A stretch of 64,000 nucleotides of DNA from Jiella marina (GTDB lineage Bacteria > Pseudomonadota > Alphaproteobacteria > Rhizobiales > Rhizobiaceae), in the NCBI RefSeq assembly GCF_024359545.1, contig NZ_JAKQZG010000005.1, forward strand, positions 124,001 through 188,000, given 5' to 3'. Below the pieces are notes generated by a model. That model saw only the letters and a program-made list of their open reading frames with translations. It did not search any database and was not told where the DNA came from. The position numbers and the translations under genes are program-made. The stretch's first letter is position 1; each line of letters begins with the position of its first letter. Shown piece by piece: positions 8,364 through 17,369 of the stretch.

Positions 8364-8687
8364 ATGATCTCTCCAATCGGCTCGACCCTTCCGATACGGG
8401 ACACCCAGGGCCCCAGCAGCGTTTCGCCCGTGACGGGCGGCCTGTCGAGCGGCGCGACCGACATCGGTCCGCAGAGCTTCGGAGCCGTGCTGACGCAGCT
8501 AGCCAGCGATTCCGTCGCAACTGTCAAAAGCGCTGAAGCGACCTCGATCAAGGGCGTGAAGGGCGAGGCCTCGACCCAGGTGGTCGTCGAGGCCGTGATG
8601 GAGGCGGAGCGGACCCTTCAGGCCGCGATCGCGATCCGCGACAAGGCCGTGGCCGCCTATCTCGAAGTCTCCCGCATGGCGATCTGA
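8364..8687 (+). CDS. fliE: Flagellar hook-basal body complex protein FliE
   Basis: A 107-residue protein that joins the MS ring to the rod. The N-terminal 45 residues are low-complexity and Ser/Pro/Gly rich; the C-terminal half carries the conserved helix (FGAVLTQLASDSVATVK, VVEAVMEAERTLQAAIAIRDKAVAAYLE is its core region in part) typical of FliE. Position between flgC and flgG is the standard rhizobial order. Confidence 0.94.
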   Translation: MISPIGSTLPIRDTQGPSSVSPVTGGLSSGATDIGPQSFGAVLTQLASDSVATVKSAEATSIKGVKGEASTQVVVEAVMEAERTLQAAIAIRDKAVAAYLEVSRMAI

Positions 8688-8726
8688 GCTCGGCCTGCGC
8701 CCTGAACTTGAAACAAGGAATCTTCC

Positions 8727-9515
8727 ATGCGCGCGCTAGCTATTGCCGCCACGGGCATGAATGCCCAGCAGACCAATGTCGAGGTCATCGCCAACAACAT
8801 CGCGAACATCAACACGACCGGCTTCAAGCGGGCGCGTGCGGAGTTCACCGATCTTCTCTATCAGATCGAGCGCATGCAGGGCGTGCCGAACCGGGGCGGT
8901 GAGGGCGTTGTGCCTGAAGGCGCCCAGCTCGGTCTCGGCGTGCGTCTGGCGGCGATCCGCAACGTCCATCTGCAGGGTACGCTCAATCAGACCGGCAACC
9001 AGTTCGACGTCGCGATCAATGGCAATGGCTGGTTCCAGGTCCAGGGCCCCGGCGGCGAGACGCTTTACACCCGCGACGGCGCATTCAACACCAGCGCCAC
9101 CGGCCAGATCGTGACATTGGACGGTTTCGTGGTCGATCCGGGCATCAATGTGCCTGCGAACGCGACGAAGGTGACTGTCAGCGAGACCGGTGAGGTCTAT
9201 GCGAGCATCGACGGTCAGCCCGCGCCGCAGCTTCTGGGTCAGTTGACGCTCTCCACCTTCCCGAACTCTGCCGGCCTTGCCGCGCAGGGCGGCAATCTGT
9301 TCCGCGAGACGGTGGCCTCCGGCGCGCCAGTGGCGGGCGTTGCCGGCGAAGAGGGATATGGCACGATCCAGCAGGGCTACCTCGAAGACTCCAACGTCGA
9401 TCCGGTGAAGGAGATCTCCGAACTCATTTCCGCCCAGCGCGCCTATGAGATGAACTCCAAGGTCATCACCGCGGCCGACGAAATGGCGAGCGTGGTCTCC
9501 AAAGGCATGAGGTAA
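8727..9515 (+). CDS. flgG: Flagellar distal rod protein FlgG
   Basis: A 262-residue distal rod protein. The N-terminal motif [19 protein letters not shown] and the C-terminal helix [18 protein letters not shown] are diagnostic of the rod/hook axial family, and the length matches FlgG. An AAGGAA ribosome site precedes the start. A 39-base gap separates it from fliE and four bases from flgA. Confidence 0.97.
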   Translation: MRALAIAATGMNAQQTNVEVIANNIANINTTGFKRARAEFTDLLYQIERMQGVPNRGGEGVVPEGAQLGLGVRLAAIRNVHLQGTLNQTGNQFDVAINGNGWFQVQGPGGETLYTRDGAFNTSATGQIVTLDGFVVDPGINVPANATKVTVSETGEVYASIDGQPAPQLLGQLTLSTFPNSAGLAAQGGNLFRETVASGAPVAGVAGEEGYGTIQQGYLEDSNVDPVKEISELISAQRAYEMNSKVITAADEMASVVSKGMR

Positions 9516-9519
9516 GGCC

Positions 9520-10014
9520 ATGATGGCCAGATCGATTCTTCTGATGGCGCCGGGTCGCATCCGCCGGCTCGTGTGGGGCCTCGCGATTCTGGCGTGGGCC
9601 GGGCAGGCAGTCGCCGCGAAGGCTGCCGAACTCGACATGCCCGTTCCCGTGACCGTGGTCTATCCCGGCCAGAACATCCTGGAGCGCGGCGTTTCCACGA
9701 GTGCCTTCATCGTCAAGGACGACAAGGTCGATCTGTTCGCGCTCGACGAGTCCATGCTCGTCGGCCTCGTCGCCAAGCGCACGCTCCTGCCGGGCAAGGC
9801 GATCCGCATGAGCGACGTCAAGCTTCCCGACCTGGTCAAGGCGGGCGCTCAGGTCACGCTCGTCTATCGCGAAGCCGGCCTCATCATCACGGGTCTCGGC
9901 ACGGCCATGCTGGCCGGTGCGGAAGGCGATCTCGTCAAGGTCCGCAATCGCGACAGCGGCATCATCGTCTCGGGCGTCGTCGATGCCGACGGAACGGTGA
10001 GGATCGAAGGATGA
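9520..10014 (+). CDS. flgA: P-ring assembly chaperone FlgA
   Basis: A 164-residue periplasmic protein that assists assembly of FlgI into the P ring. A Sec signal (about residues 14-35, ending AGQAVAAKA) is followed by an SAF-type domain with VTVVYPGQNILERGV and a C-terminal part ending SGVVDADGTVRIEG. The stop overlaps the flgI start in an ATGA, so the chaperone and its client are translated together. Confidence 0.93.
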   Translation: MMARSILLMAPGRIRRLVWGLAILAWAGQAVAAKAAELDMPVPVTVVYPGQNILERGVSTSAFIVKDDKVDLFALDESMLVGLVAKRTLLPGKAIRMSDVKLPDLVKAGAQVTLVYREAGLIITGLGTAMLAGAEGDLVKVRNRDSGIIVSGVVDADGTVRIEG

Positions 10015-11201
10015 GACAGCGTCTTGTCGCTCTCCTTCTCGCGGCGCTTGTCCTCGCACCACAGCCGGCGGTTTCCGCCGACATGTCCGTGGCGGCCGTG
10101 GATCCCGGGCCGAGAGGTGATTTCCGTCCGGTCCGGGGCAATCCGGAGCAGGGATACGGAACCGTCCGCATCAAGGACATCACCTCCGTGCGTGGCGTGC
10201 GCGCCAACCAGCTCGTCGGCTACGGCCTGATCGTCGGCCTGCAGGGCACGGGCGATTCCATGCGGAACGCGCCCTTCACCGAGCAGTCGTTGCAGTCGAT
10301 GCTCGATCGCATGGGGGTGAACATCCGCTCCCAGAGCGCGCGCGGCAAGAACGTCGCGGCGGTCACCGTGACAGCCGAGCTGCCGCCCTTCATCGGGACC
10401 GGACAGCGCATCGACGTGACCGTCTCCTCCCTCGGCGACGCCTCGTCGCTGATGGGCGGCACGCTGGTCATGACGCCGCTCTACGGTGCCGACGGTGAAA
10501 TCTACGCGGTGGCCCAGGGCGCCGTCGCCGTCACCGGCTTCACGACGGAGGGCGACAGCGAGAAGCTGACCCAGGGCGTTCCCACCAGTGGCCGGATAGC
10601 CAATGGCGCCCTCGTCGAGCGCGAGGTGCCAGGGGCCTTCAACGATGAAGGCCGTCTGGCGATCGAACTGGCAAACCCGGATTTCAAGACGGCGATCCGC
10701 GTCGTCGACGTCGTCAACGAATATTCGGTCAAGCGCTGGGGCGTGGCCGTCGCGCAGGAAGAGGATCTGCGCACCATCCACCTCCACCGGCCGAAAAAGG
10801 TTTCGGCCACGCGCTTTCTGGCAGAGCTCGGCGATCTCAGGGTCGCGCCTGACCAACCGGCCAAGGTCGTCATTGACGAACGCACCGGCACCGTCGTGAT
10901 CGGCAAGGACGTGCAGATCTCCACCGTCGCCCTGACCCATGGCAATCTGACCGTGAGGGTCAGTGAGCTGCCCTCGGTGTCGCAACCGGCGCCCCTCTCG
11001 GACGGCCAGACGGTCGTCACCTCGGAAACCCTCGTCGAGGTGGAGGAAAACGGCGGCAACTTCGCCTTCGTCGGCGGTGCCGATCTCGAAACGGTCGTAC
11101 GCGGCCTCAACCGCATCGGTCTGAAACCCACAGGCATCATCGCGATCCTGCAGGCGATCAAGACGGCCGGCGCTCTCCAGGCAGAACTTGTGGTGCAATG
11201 A
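10011..11201 (+). CDS. flgI: Flagellar P-ring protein FlgI
   Basis: A 396-residue P-ring subunit. The signal peptide is MRQRLVALLLAALVLAPQPA; the mature protein begins near VRIKDITSVRGVRANQLVGY, the family hallmark, followed by GLQGTGDSM. The C-terminus GLNRIGLKPTGIIAILQAIK is also typical. The start is the ATG overlapping the flgA stop (ATGA); a longer in-frame extension upstream to 9573 lies inside flgA and was rejected. P ring formation here implies MotC/MotE-type stators dock in the periplasm, as in rhizobia. Confidence 0.96.
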   Translation: MRQRLVALLLAALVLAPQPAVSADMSVAAVDPGPRGDFRPVRGNPEQGYGTVRIKDITSVRGVRANQLVGYGLIVGLQGTGDSMRNAPFTEQSLQSMLDRMGVNIRSQSARGKNVAAVTVTAELPPFIGTGQRIDVTVSSLGDASSLMGGTLVMTPLYGADGEIYAVAQGAVAVTGFTTEGDSEKLTQGVPTSGRIANGALVEREVPGAFNDEGRLAIELANPDFKTAIRVVDVVNEYSVKRWGVAVAQEEDLRTIHLHRPKKVSATRFLAELGDLRVAPDQPAKVVIDERTGTVVIGKDVQISTVALTHGNLTVRVSELPSVSQPAPLSDGQTVVTSETLVEVEENGGNFAFVGGADLETVVRGLNRIGLKPTGIIAILQAIKTAGALQAELVVQ

Positions 11202-11815
11202 TGAACCGACGCGACACGACACCCGCCCCGCTGAAGCGGCTTCTGCTCACCGCTGCCTTCCTCGGCTGTGCCATGACCGGGGCCCATGCGGCCGGAGGCG
11301 GCGAGGAGAAGCCGGTGGGGCGTCCCGATCTGCCGCCTCAGGAGGTCCGGATCCTCGATGAGGACGGCAACCCGGTCACCGGGCCGGAGCCGACCACGGA
11401 AGTCGAGAAGTACTGCTTGAACATCGCCGATCGCGCCCAGGATGCGCGCTATGCCTTGCAGCAGGAAAAGCTCAACGAACTCGAGCGGGAAATCGGCAAG
11501 CAGATCGATGCGCTTGAACGGCGCCGCGCCGAGTACAAGGAGTGGCTTGCCGAGCGCAAGCAATTCCTGGACAGCGCGTCGGTCATCGTCGTCGACATTT
11601 ATTCGAAGATGAGCGCCTCAGCGGCTGCAGAGCAACTCGCCCGGCTCGACCGCGATGCGTCCGCTGCCGTTCTGGTCAAGCTGAAGCCACGGCAGGCGAG
11701 TGCCATCCTCAGCGAGATGGAGCCGAACACCGCCGCAGAGATCGCAGGCAGAATCGTCCAGAAGACTGCCTCGGGTTCGCTCACGCCGCCCAAGGCCGCG
11801 GAGCGTCGCTCGTGA
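11198..11815 (+). CDS. motE: Motility protein MotE
   Basis: A 205-residue periplasmic protein. A signal peptide (about residues 12-31, ending GAHA) is followed by a charged coiled coil (about 78-125) and a C-terminal MgtE-N-like segment (YSKMSASAAAEQLARLD and LKPRQASAILSEM). In rhizobia MotE acts as a chaperone for folding and stability of the periplasmic motor protein MotC. Both ends overlap neighbours (ATGA with flgI; flgH start inside its stop), and its place between flgI and flgH is the standard rhizobial arrangement. Confidence 0.9.
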   Translation: MMNRRDTTPAPLKRLLLTAAFLGCAMTGAHAAGGGEEKPVGRPDLPPQEVRILDEDGNPVTGPEPTTEVEKYCLNIADRAQDARYALQQEKLNELEREIGKQIDALERRRAEYKEWLAERKQFLDSASVIVVDIYSKMSASAAAEQLARLDRDASAAVLVKLKPRQASAILSEMEPNTAAEIAGRIVQKTASGSLTPPKAAERRS

Positions 11816-12519
11816 AAAAGACCCTGGCCATTCTGGCGCTCGGGGCCTTGGCGGGATGTTCGACCACGAAGGACGATTTCCTGCGCGAGCCGGTCCTGTC
11901 GCCCGTCGGCACCGGAATTCAGGACTATCCGGCAATGGCCGTCCAGCCGGCAACCTTCTCGGCGGCCGGGCCGCGCACCCGCTATTCCCTGTGGACCGAT
12001 GATAGAGCCGATTTCTACCAGGACCCACGCGCCCTGGACGTCGGCGACATCGTCACCGTCAAGATCCAGATCAGCGATCAGGCTTCGCTGAACAACGACT
12101 CGGAACGCTCCCGAAGCTCGGGCGTCGGGGCCGGTCTCGGTCTTTCCGGTGCGCTCGGCACCTGGGTCCTGCCGGAGGTAGACGCGACGCTGTCGGCCAA
12201 CGGGTCGAGCGAGGCGGAAGGCAAGGGCAAGGTGGCACGCTCCGAGAAGATCAATCTCTCGGTCGCGGCGGTGGTGACGCGCAAGCTTCCGAACGGCAAT
12301 CTGTTTATCAGCGGTCAGCAGGAAGTCCGCGTCAATTTCGAGGTTCGGGTTCTCTCGATCGCCGGCATCATCCGCCCGCGCGACATTCTGCCCGACAACA
12401 CGATCGACTACGACAAGATCGCCGAAGCCCGCATCTCCTATGGTGGGCGAGGGCGCCTGACCGAGGTGCAGCAGCCCGGATGGGGACAACAGGTCTACGA
12501 TATCGTGGCCCCGTACTGA
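11812..12519 (+). CDS. flgH: Flagellar L-ring lipoprotein FlgH
   Basis: A 235-residue outer-membrane lipoprotein forming the L ring. The start is GTG at 11812, overlapping the motE stop; it gives a short lipoprotein signal with lipobox LAGC and lipidated C16. A longer frame upstream lies inside motE and would hide the lipobox. Family motifs include DVGDIVTVKIQISDQASLNN and, near the end, RPRDILPDNTI. It is the last gene before a strong terminator. Confidence 0.95.
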   Translation: MKKTLAILALGALAGCSTTKDDFLREPVLSPVGTGIQDYPAMAVQPATFSAAGPRTRYSLWTDDRADFYQDPRALDVGDIVTVKIQISDQASLNNDSERSRSSGVGAGLGLSGALGTWVLPEVDATLSANGSSEAEGKGKVARSEKINLSVAAVVTRKLPNGNLFISGQQEVRVNFEVRVLSIAGIIRPRDILPDNTIDYDKIAEARISYGGRGRLTEVQQPGWGQQVYDIVAPY

Positions 12520-12547
12520 GCCCATAGACGAACGCGACCACTCCAGG

Positions 12548-12590
12548 ATCGCCGGCCCGGACGCAAGATCGGGGCCGGCGATTTCGTTTT
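12548..12590 (+). terminator. Intrinsic terminator after flgH
   Basis: A perfect 11-pair stem, ATCGCCGGCCC with GGGCCGGCGAT, loop of 13 bases, followed by TTCGTTTT. It closes the flgB-flgH operon and separates it from fliL-fliP. Confidence 0.85.
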
Positions 12591-12711
12591 CGGGTCCTGA
12601 AAGCTCCTCGCAAGTCTCGCGATAGGCAGTGCCGCTATCGGTGTCTCATCGCCGAAAACGCGGACCATGAGGGTCCGGGGGCGGTCGGGAATCGGAAGGG
12701 CTTTGGTTGAA

Positions 12712-13254
12712 ATGGCCGATGTCGAGTTGCCGGAGATCGAGGAGCCGGGTGGCAAGAAGGGTGGCGGTCTGCTGCCGACCATCATCGCCGTCGTGGTGAT
12801 CACTGCCGTTGCCGGCGGTGGAGGGGCGCTGGTCGGATCGCTTCTCGGATCGAGCGCGCCCGTGCCGGCAGCGGAAGCCGCCGAGCCGGCCCATGAGGAG
12901 CCGAAGTCGGACGGTCATGACGCCGAAAGCTCGGACATCGCGGAGGCTGAAGAAAGCCAGCTGCCGCTGCAATTGATCGAACTCAAGCCGGTGCTGACGA
13001 ACATCCAGTCGCCGGCAGATGCCTGGCTGAGGATCGAGGCGTCCCTCGTGGTCCAGAACGATGGGACGATCGAGCCTGAGGTGCTGGCGGCCGAGATCGA
13101 AGCCGACACGCTGGCGTTTCTGCGTTCGGTTCAGCTGGCCCAGGTCGAAGGTTCGCGCGGGCTCCTGCATCTGCGCGACGATCTGCGCCATCGCGCCAAG
13201 CTGCGTTCGCCGGCCGTCGTCGACTATCTGATCCGCACGATGGTGGCGGAATGA
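12712..13254 (+). CDS. fliL: Flagellar basal body-associated protein FliL
   Basis: A 180-residue inner-membrane protein that supports the stator units. Order: a short acidic N-terminus, one transmembrane helix (LPTIIAVVVITAVAGGG), a disordered Ala/Glu/Pro/His linker, and the periplasmic FliL domain from about residue 90 (LIELKPVLTNI onward). The ATG at 12712 is chosen because GGAAGGG lies 11 bases upstream; an in-frame TTG at 12703 and an ATG at 12667 are less well placed. The stop overlaps fliP. Confidence 0.88.
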   Translation: MADVELPEIEEPGGKKGGGLLPTIIAVVVITAVAGGGGALVGSLLGSSAPVPAAEAAEPAHEEPKSDGHDAESSDIAEAEESQLPLQLIELKPVLTNIQSPADAWLRIEASLVVQNDGTIEPEVLAAEIEADTLAFLRSVQLAQVEGSRGLLHLRDDLRHRAKLRSPAVVDYLIRTMVAE

Positions 13255-14036
13255 GACGCGGGCTGCTGATTCTCGGGCTTGCCGCGGCGGCCCTCTTCAT
13301 GGTCGCGAGCCCGACCCTGGCCCAGGCCCCGCAGGTCACTCAGACGCTGTCGGACCTGCTTCCGGAGGGCGATGCCTCGATTTCCGGGCGGATCGTTCAG
13401 CTGTTCGGCATCGTCACCGTGCTCTCGGTGGCGCCTGGCCTCCTGGTGATGGTGACCTCCTTCACCCGGATCGTGATCGCCCTGTCGATCCTTCGAACGG
13501 GCCTCGGCCTCCAGACGACGCCGGCCAACCTGATTCTGATCTCGCTCGCGCTCTTCATGACCTTCTTCGTCATGGCACCCACATTCGATCGGGCCTGGCG
13601 TGACGGCTTGCAGCCGCTGCTTGCCAACGAGATCAGCGAGGAGGAAGCGTTCTATCGAATCTCCGACCCGTTCAAGGAATTCATGCTGACACAGGTGCGG
13701 CCGTCCGATCTCGAACTCTTCGGCGACCTTGCGGCGACGAACAGCCGCGACCGGGTGGAGCCGGAAGAGCAGGGCGCCGCGGACGAGCGCGACATCGACC
13801 TTCGGGTTCTCATCCCGGCCTTCATGATCTCGGAGCTCAGGCGCGGATTCGAGATCGGCTTCCTGATCGTCCTGCCATTTCTTGTCATCGACATGATCGT
13901 GGCCACGTTGACCATGTCGATGGGCATGATGATGCTGCCGCCGACGATCATATCCTTGCCGTTCAAAATCCTGTTCTTTGTGCTGATCGACGGCTGGAAC
14001 ATGCTGGTCGGATCTTTGGTGAGATCGTTTTTCTGA
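13251..14036 (+). CDS. fliP: Flagellar export gate protein FliP
   Basis: A 261-residue core component of the type III export gate (FliPQR). A cleavable signal peptide (ending SPTLAQAP) is followed by the first hydrophobic segment IVTVLSVAPGLLVMVTSF with the conserved FTRIVIALSILR motif, an extra-membrane loop, and C-terminal segments including GFLIVLPFLVIDMIVA and SLPFKILFFVLIDGW. Length fits the family. The genes for the partners FliQ and FliR lie 19 and 22 kb further on, split from it by the flagellin and motor genes. Confidence 0.96.
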   Translation: MRRGLLILGLAAAALFMVASPTLAQAPQVTQTLSDLLPEGDASISGRIVQLFGIVTVLSVAPGLLVMVTSFTRIVIALSILRTGLGLQTTPANLILISLALFMTFFVMAPTFDRAWRDGLQPLLANEISEEEAFYRISDPFKEFMLTQVRPSDLELFGDLAATNSRDRVEPEEQGAADERDIDLRVLIPAFMISELRRGFEIGFLIVLPFLVIDMIVATLTMSMGMMMLPPTIISLPFKILFFVLIDGWNMLVGSLVRSFF

Positions 14037-14061
14037 ATTCTTGAAATCGGCTGCCGCGGCT

Positions 14062-14077
14062 TTAACCGCCATTTAAC
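14062..14077 (+). promoter_or_regulatory. CtrA-type box upstream of flagellin gene 1
   Basis: TTAA-N7-TTAAC with perfect spacing (TTAA 14062-14065, TTAAC 14073-14077), running into the palindrome TTAACGTTAA. It lies about 107 bases before the flagellin start. The full CtrA consensus is rare by chance in such GC-rich DNA. Binding is inferred. Confidence 0.65.
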
Positions 14078-14183
14078 GTTAAAAATCTAGGTTAATGCCT
14101 ATCGGCGCCGGGCATGATGCAAGGGCCTTTTGAGACGGCAAGCTCCCATGAGGGGTGAAGCGCGCCAACGAAGGTTAAGAGTA

Positions 14184-15476
14184 ATGACGAGTATCATCAC
14201 CAACGTCGCTGCGATGACGGCGCTGCAGACCCTGCAGAGCACCAACAACATGCTCGAGGAAACCCAAAACCGGATCTCCACCGGTTACCGCGTCTCCGAG
14301 GCCAAGGACAACGCAGCCTATTGGTCGATCGCCACGAGCATGCGTTCGGACAACAAGGCGATGTCCGCCGTTGTCGATTCGCTCGGAATTGGTGCCGCGA
14401 TCGTCGACACGGGCTACACCGCCCTTTCTTCTGCCAAGGACGTGCTGTCGGAGATCAAGGCGAAGCTCACCACGGCCACTTCGGACGGTGTCGACCGCAC
14501 CAAGATCCAGGAAGAAATCAACGCGCTTAAGGATCAGCTGAAGACGATCTCCGACTCCGCCTCGTTCTCGGGCCAGAACTGGCTTTCGAACAACGAAGCC
14601 ACGAGCGGCAAGCAGATCATCTCTTCGCTTTCCCGTGACGCCAATGGCGTCTTGACGGTCGGTGCGATCGACGTCGACATCGACGGCCTGCGCCTCTACT
14701 CGACGGTCGGCGGCGTCGACGGTGGTATCCTCAACAAGGATATCGACATCGACAAGTACACGACCGGTGCAATGGGAACGGCTTCGGTCGAGACCACGGC
14801 CGTCGCATTCGCGGCGACCGACGACAAGGTGTCCTTCTCGATCTCGCAGAACGGCGCTCCGGCCCGTACCGTCGAGATCACGGACCAGACCCTGGCCGAT
14901 GCCGGTCTCTCAGACACCTCGATCCGCTCCGACGCCGACCTGAAGGCGGTCTTCGAGCAGGCTCTGAGTGACGCCGGCATCGACGGCATCGACGTCGAGA
15001 TCGACGCCGCCACCCACAATGTCAGCTTCACCTCGCTGGAATCCTTCACCGTCAGCGCCGCTTCGTCCTCCGGCACGAGCACCATTGGCGTGGCGAGCCT
15101 CGGTCTCGATGCGACGAGCGACTACACGGCGACCGCATCGGGCTCATACTCGACGAGCATCGAGGATCTGGACATATCCGCCGCCACCTCGGACGAGATC
15201 CAGGCCTACATCAAGGTCGTGGACGAGGCCCTGTCGCAGGTCACCACGGCGGCTTCCAGCCTTGGTGCGGTTCAGAACCGGATCGACATGCAGACCGAGT
15301 TCGTCTCCAAGCTCATGGACACGATCGACATGGGCGTCGGGACCCTGGTCGATGCGGACATGACCGAAGAGTCGACCCGCCTGAAGGCGCTCCAGACCCA
15401 GCAGCAGCTCGGTGTCCAGGCGCTCTCGATCGCCAACAACTCTTCGCAGGCGATCATGCAGCTCTTCCAGGGCTGA
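14184..15476 (+). CDS. Flagellin 1
   Basis: A 430-residue filament subunit. The N-terminal D0/D1 region (MTSIITNVAAMTALQTLQ, LEETQNRISTGYRVSEAKDN) and C-terminal D0/D1 region (SLGAVQNRIDMQTEFVSKL ... LGVQALSIANNSSQAIMQLF) are classic; the middle, exposed part is rich in Asp, Ser, Thr and Ala. A second start 18 codons upstream is in frame but ATG 14184 follows an AAGG ribosome site and gives the standard N-terminus. A CtrA box precedes it and a terminator follows. Expression is expected to be tuned post-transcriptionally by FlaF and FlbT encoded downstream. Confidence 0.96.
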   Translation: MTSIITNVAAMTALQTLQSTNNMLEETQNRISTGYRVSEAKDNAAYWSIATSMRSDNKAMSAVVDSLGIGAAIVDTGYTALSSAKDVLSEIKAKLTTATSDGVDRTKIQEEINALKDQLKTISDSASFSGQNWLSNNEATSGKQIISSLSRDANGVLTVGAIDVDIDGLRLYSTVGGVDGGILNKDIDIDKYTTGAMGTASVETTAVAFAATDDKVSFSISQNGAPARTVEITDQTLADAGLSDTSIRSDADLKAVFEQALSDAGIDGIDVEIDAATHNVSFTSLESFTVSAASSSGTSTIGVASLGLDATSDYTATASGSYSTSIEDLDISAATSDEIQAYIKVVDEALSQVTTAASSLGAVQNRIDMQTEFVSKLMDTIDMGVGTLVDADMTEESTRLKALQTQQQLGVQALSIANNSSQAIMQLFQG

Positions 15477-15509
15477 TCACCGCCAGCAAGATTTCCAACG
15501 CATCAAATG

Positions 15510-15537
15510 GGGCCGCTCCGATGGAGCGGCCCTTTTT
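15510..15537 (+). terminator. Intrinsic terminator after flagellin 1
   Basis: A perfect 10-pair stem, GGGCCGCTCC with GGAGCGGCCC, three-base loop, then five T residues. It makes flagellin 1 monocistronic. Confidence 0.92.
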
Positions 15538-15907
15538 CGTGTCCGGAACACGCTTCTGTTTCACCCGCGCCATGATCCCGCTGCGCCGGTCGCTGGATGA
15601 CGCATCTTGTGTGCTGCGCGATCGATAAGCCGGCGAGGCAGGGTGCTCCGCCGCTCGGCCCTCCCAGAGTAGCGATCGATTAACCTTATAAATTTTGCTT
15701 CGATTAACTGTAGTCTCAAGCATCCGGTCGATAGCGCGATCCCGATGCGCAAATTAAGAAATCGGAAGGGCGCATGCGGGCATTGTCTCCCCATAGCGAA
15801 GTGACCTGACGAGGAAACAAACAGTTCATAGGCATGATGCCGTTTCGCTATCCCGGCTGATCCGGATTGTCCCAATTCTTTTTTGTACTGCGTATGGGAC
15901 GTAGAAA
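15538..15907. other. Intergenic region upstream of flagellin 2
   Basis: About 370 bases holding the flagellin 2 promoter and 5' leader. It contains two GATTAAC half-sites (about 15677 and 15702) but no correctly spaced CtrA box. The decamer GGCATGATGC at 15831-15840 also occurs before flagellin 1 (14111-14120), at almost the same distance from the start codon. No gene is visible. Confidence 0.5.
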
Positions 15908-17182
15908 ATGACTAGCATTCATACCAATTCTTCCGCGATGACGGCTCTCCAGAGCCTGCAGTCGATCAACAACTCTCTCGACGACACGCAGAGCCGTATT
16001 TCGACTGGCTATCGCGTCGCGGAAGCTCAGGACAACGCTGCTTACTGGTCCATCGCGACCACCATGCGTTCAGACAACCAGGCCATGTCGGCTGTTGTCG
16101 ACTCGCTTGGCATCGGTGCGGCGACTGTCGATGCGGCCTACACCGGTCTCGACTCCGCCAAGGACGTTCTGTCGGAGATCAAGGCCAAGCTGACGACCGC
16201 CACGTCGGACGGTGTCGACAAGGCGAAGGTTCAGGAAGAGATCGGCGCGCTTCAGGAACAGCTGAAGACGATCTCCGACTCGGCCTCCTTCTCGGGCCAG
16301 AACTGGCTGTCGAATACCGACGCCACGACCGGCAAGCAGATCGTGTCTTCGCTGTCGCGTGACGCCGCCGGCTCCTTGTCGGTTGGCAAGATCGATGTCG
16401 ACATTGCTGGCCTGCGCCTCTACTCGGCCGATGCCGGCATCATCGACAAGGACATCGATATCGACCAGTTCACGACCGGCACGATCGGTACGGCTTCGGT
16501 CGAGACGACGGCTGTCGACTTCGCTGCGACCGACGACAAGATGTCGTTCTCCATCTCGCAGAACGGCGATCCGGCCCGCACGGTCGAGATCACGCAGCAG
16601 ACGCTGGCCGATGCCGGCCTCAGCGACACTTCGATCCGCTCCGACGCTGACCTCAAGGCGGTCTTCGAGCAGGCCCTGAGCGACGCAGGCATCGATGGCG
16701 TGGAAGTCGAGATCGACGCCACCCACAATGTCAGCTTCACCTCGCTGGAATCCTTCACCGTCAGCGCGGCCTCGTTCTCCGGCACGAGCACCATTACGGA
16801 AGCGAGCCTCGGTCTCGACGCCACGAGCGACTCGACCGCTGCGGCTACGGGTTCCTTCTCGACCAGCGTTGAAGACATCGACATCACCTCGGCGAACAGC
16901 ACCGAGATCCAGGCCTACATCAAGGTCGTGGACGAGGCCCTGTCGCAGGTCACCACAGCGGCTTCCAGCCTCGGTGCGGTTCAGAACCGGATCGACATGC
17001 AGACCGAGTTCGTCTCCAAGCTCATGGACACGGTTTCGGAAGGCGTCGGTACCCTGGTCGATGCGGACATGACCGAAGAGTCGACCCGCCTCAAGGCGCT
17101 GCAGACCCAGCAGCAGCTCGGTGTCCAGGCGCTCTCGATCGCCAACAACTCCTCGCAGAGCCTGCTGTCGCTCTTCCGTTAA
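15908..17182 (+). CDS. Flagellin 2
   Basis: A 424-residue paralogue of flagellin 1 with the same N-terminal (MTSIHTNSSAMTALQSLQ) and C-terminal (LGVQALSIANNSSQSLLSLF) domains and a closely similar middle. Six residues are lost in the exposed region. Nucleotide identity with flagellin 1 is patchy: nearly identical in the region coding for NVSFTSLESFTVSA and for the C-terminal domain, clearly lower at the 5' end. Filaments of rhizobia are mixtures of several flagellins, and this copy should co-assemble. It has its own leader and terminator. Confidence 0.96.
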   Translation: MTSIHTNSSAMTALQSLQSINNSLDDTQSRISTGYRVAEAQDNAAYWSIATTMRSDNQAMSAVVDSLGIGAATVDAAYTGLDSAKDVLSEIKAKLTTATSDGVDKAKVQEEIGALQEQLKTISDSASFSGQNWLSNTDATTGKQIVSSLSRDAAGSLSVGKIDVDIAGLRLYSADAGIIDKDIDIDQFTTGTIGTASVETTAVDFAATDDKMSFSISQNGDPARTVEITQQTLADAGLSDTSIRSDADLKAVFEQALSDAGIDGVEVEIDATHNVSFTSLESFTVSAASFSGTSTITEASLGLDATSDSTAAATGSFSTSVEDIDITSANSTEIQAYIKVVDEALSQVTTAASSLGAVQNRIDMQTEFVSKLMDTVSEGVGTLVDADMTEESTRLKALQTQQQLGVQALSIANNSSQSLLSLFR

Positions 17183-17216
17183 TCGGAACGCACAGCAACC
17201 AACCGAACATGATGGA

Positions 17217-17245
17217 GGGCCGCTTCGAAGGAAGCGGCCCTTCTC
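17217..17245 (+). terminator. Intrinsic terminator after flagellin 2
   Basis: A perfect 10-pair stem, GGGCCGCTTC with GAAGCGGCCC, four-base loop, followed by TTCTC. It is built like the terminator after flagellin 1. Confidence 0.82.
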
Positions 17246-17369
17246 GCGTTAGTGTCTGATGTCGCAAGGCAATTTTGTGACGAAACGGCGCCGCTCCGGC
17301 GGCCGGATCTGGCAGGAGTCTGGAACGGATTTTCGTCGCCAAGGCAAAAGTCTCAAGCGAATCCAAGCG

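Noticed and set aside
9573-10010. Upstream extension of the flgI frame
   Set aside because: It lies inside flgA and would remove the FlgI signal peptide; the ATG at 10011 overlapping the flgA stop is the right start.
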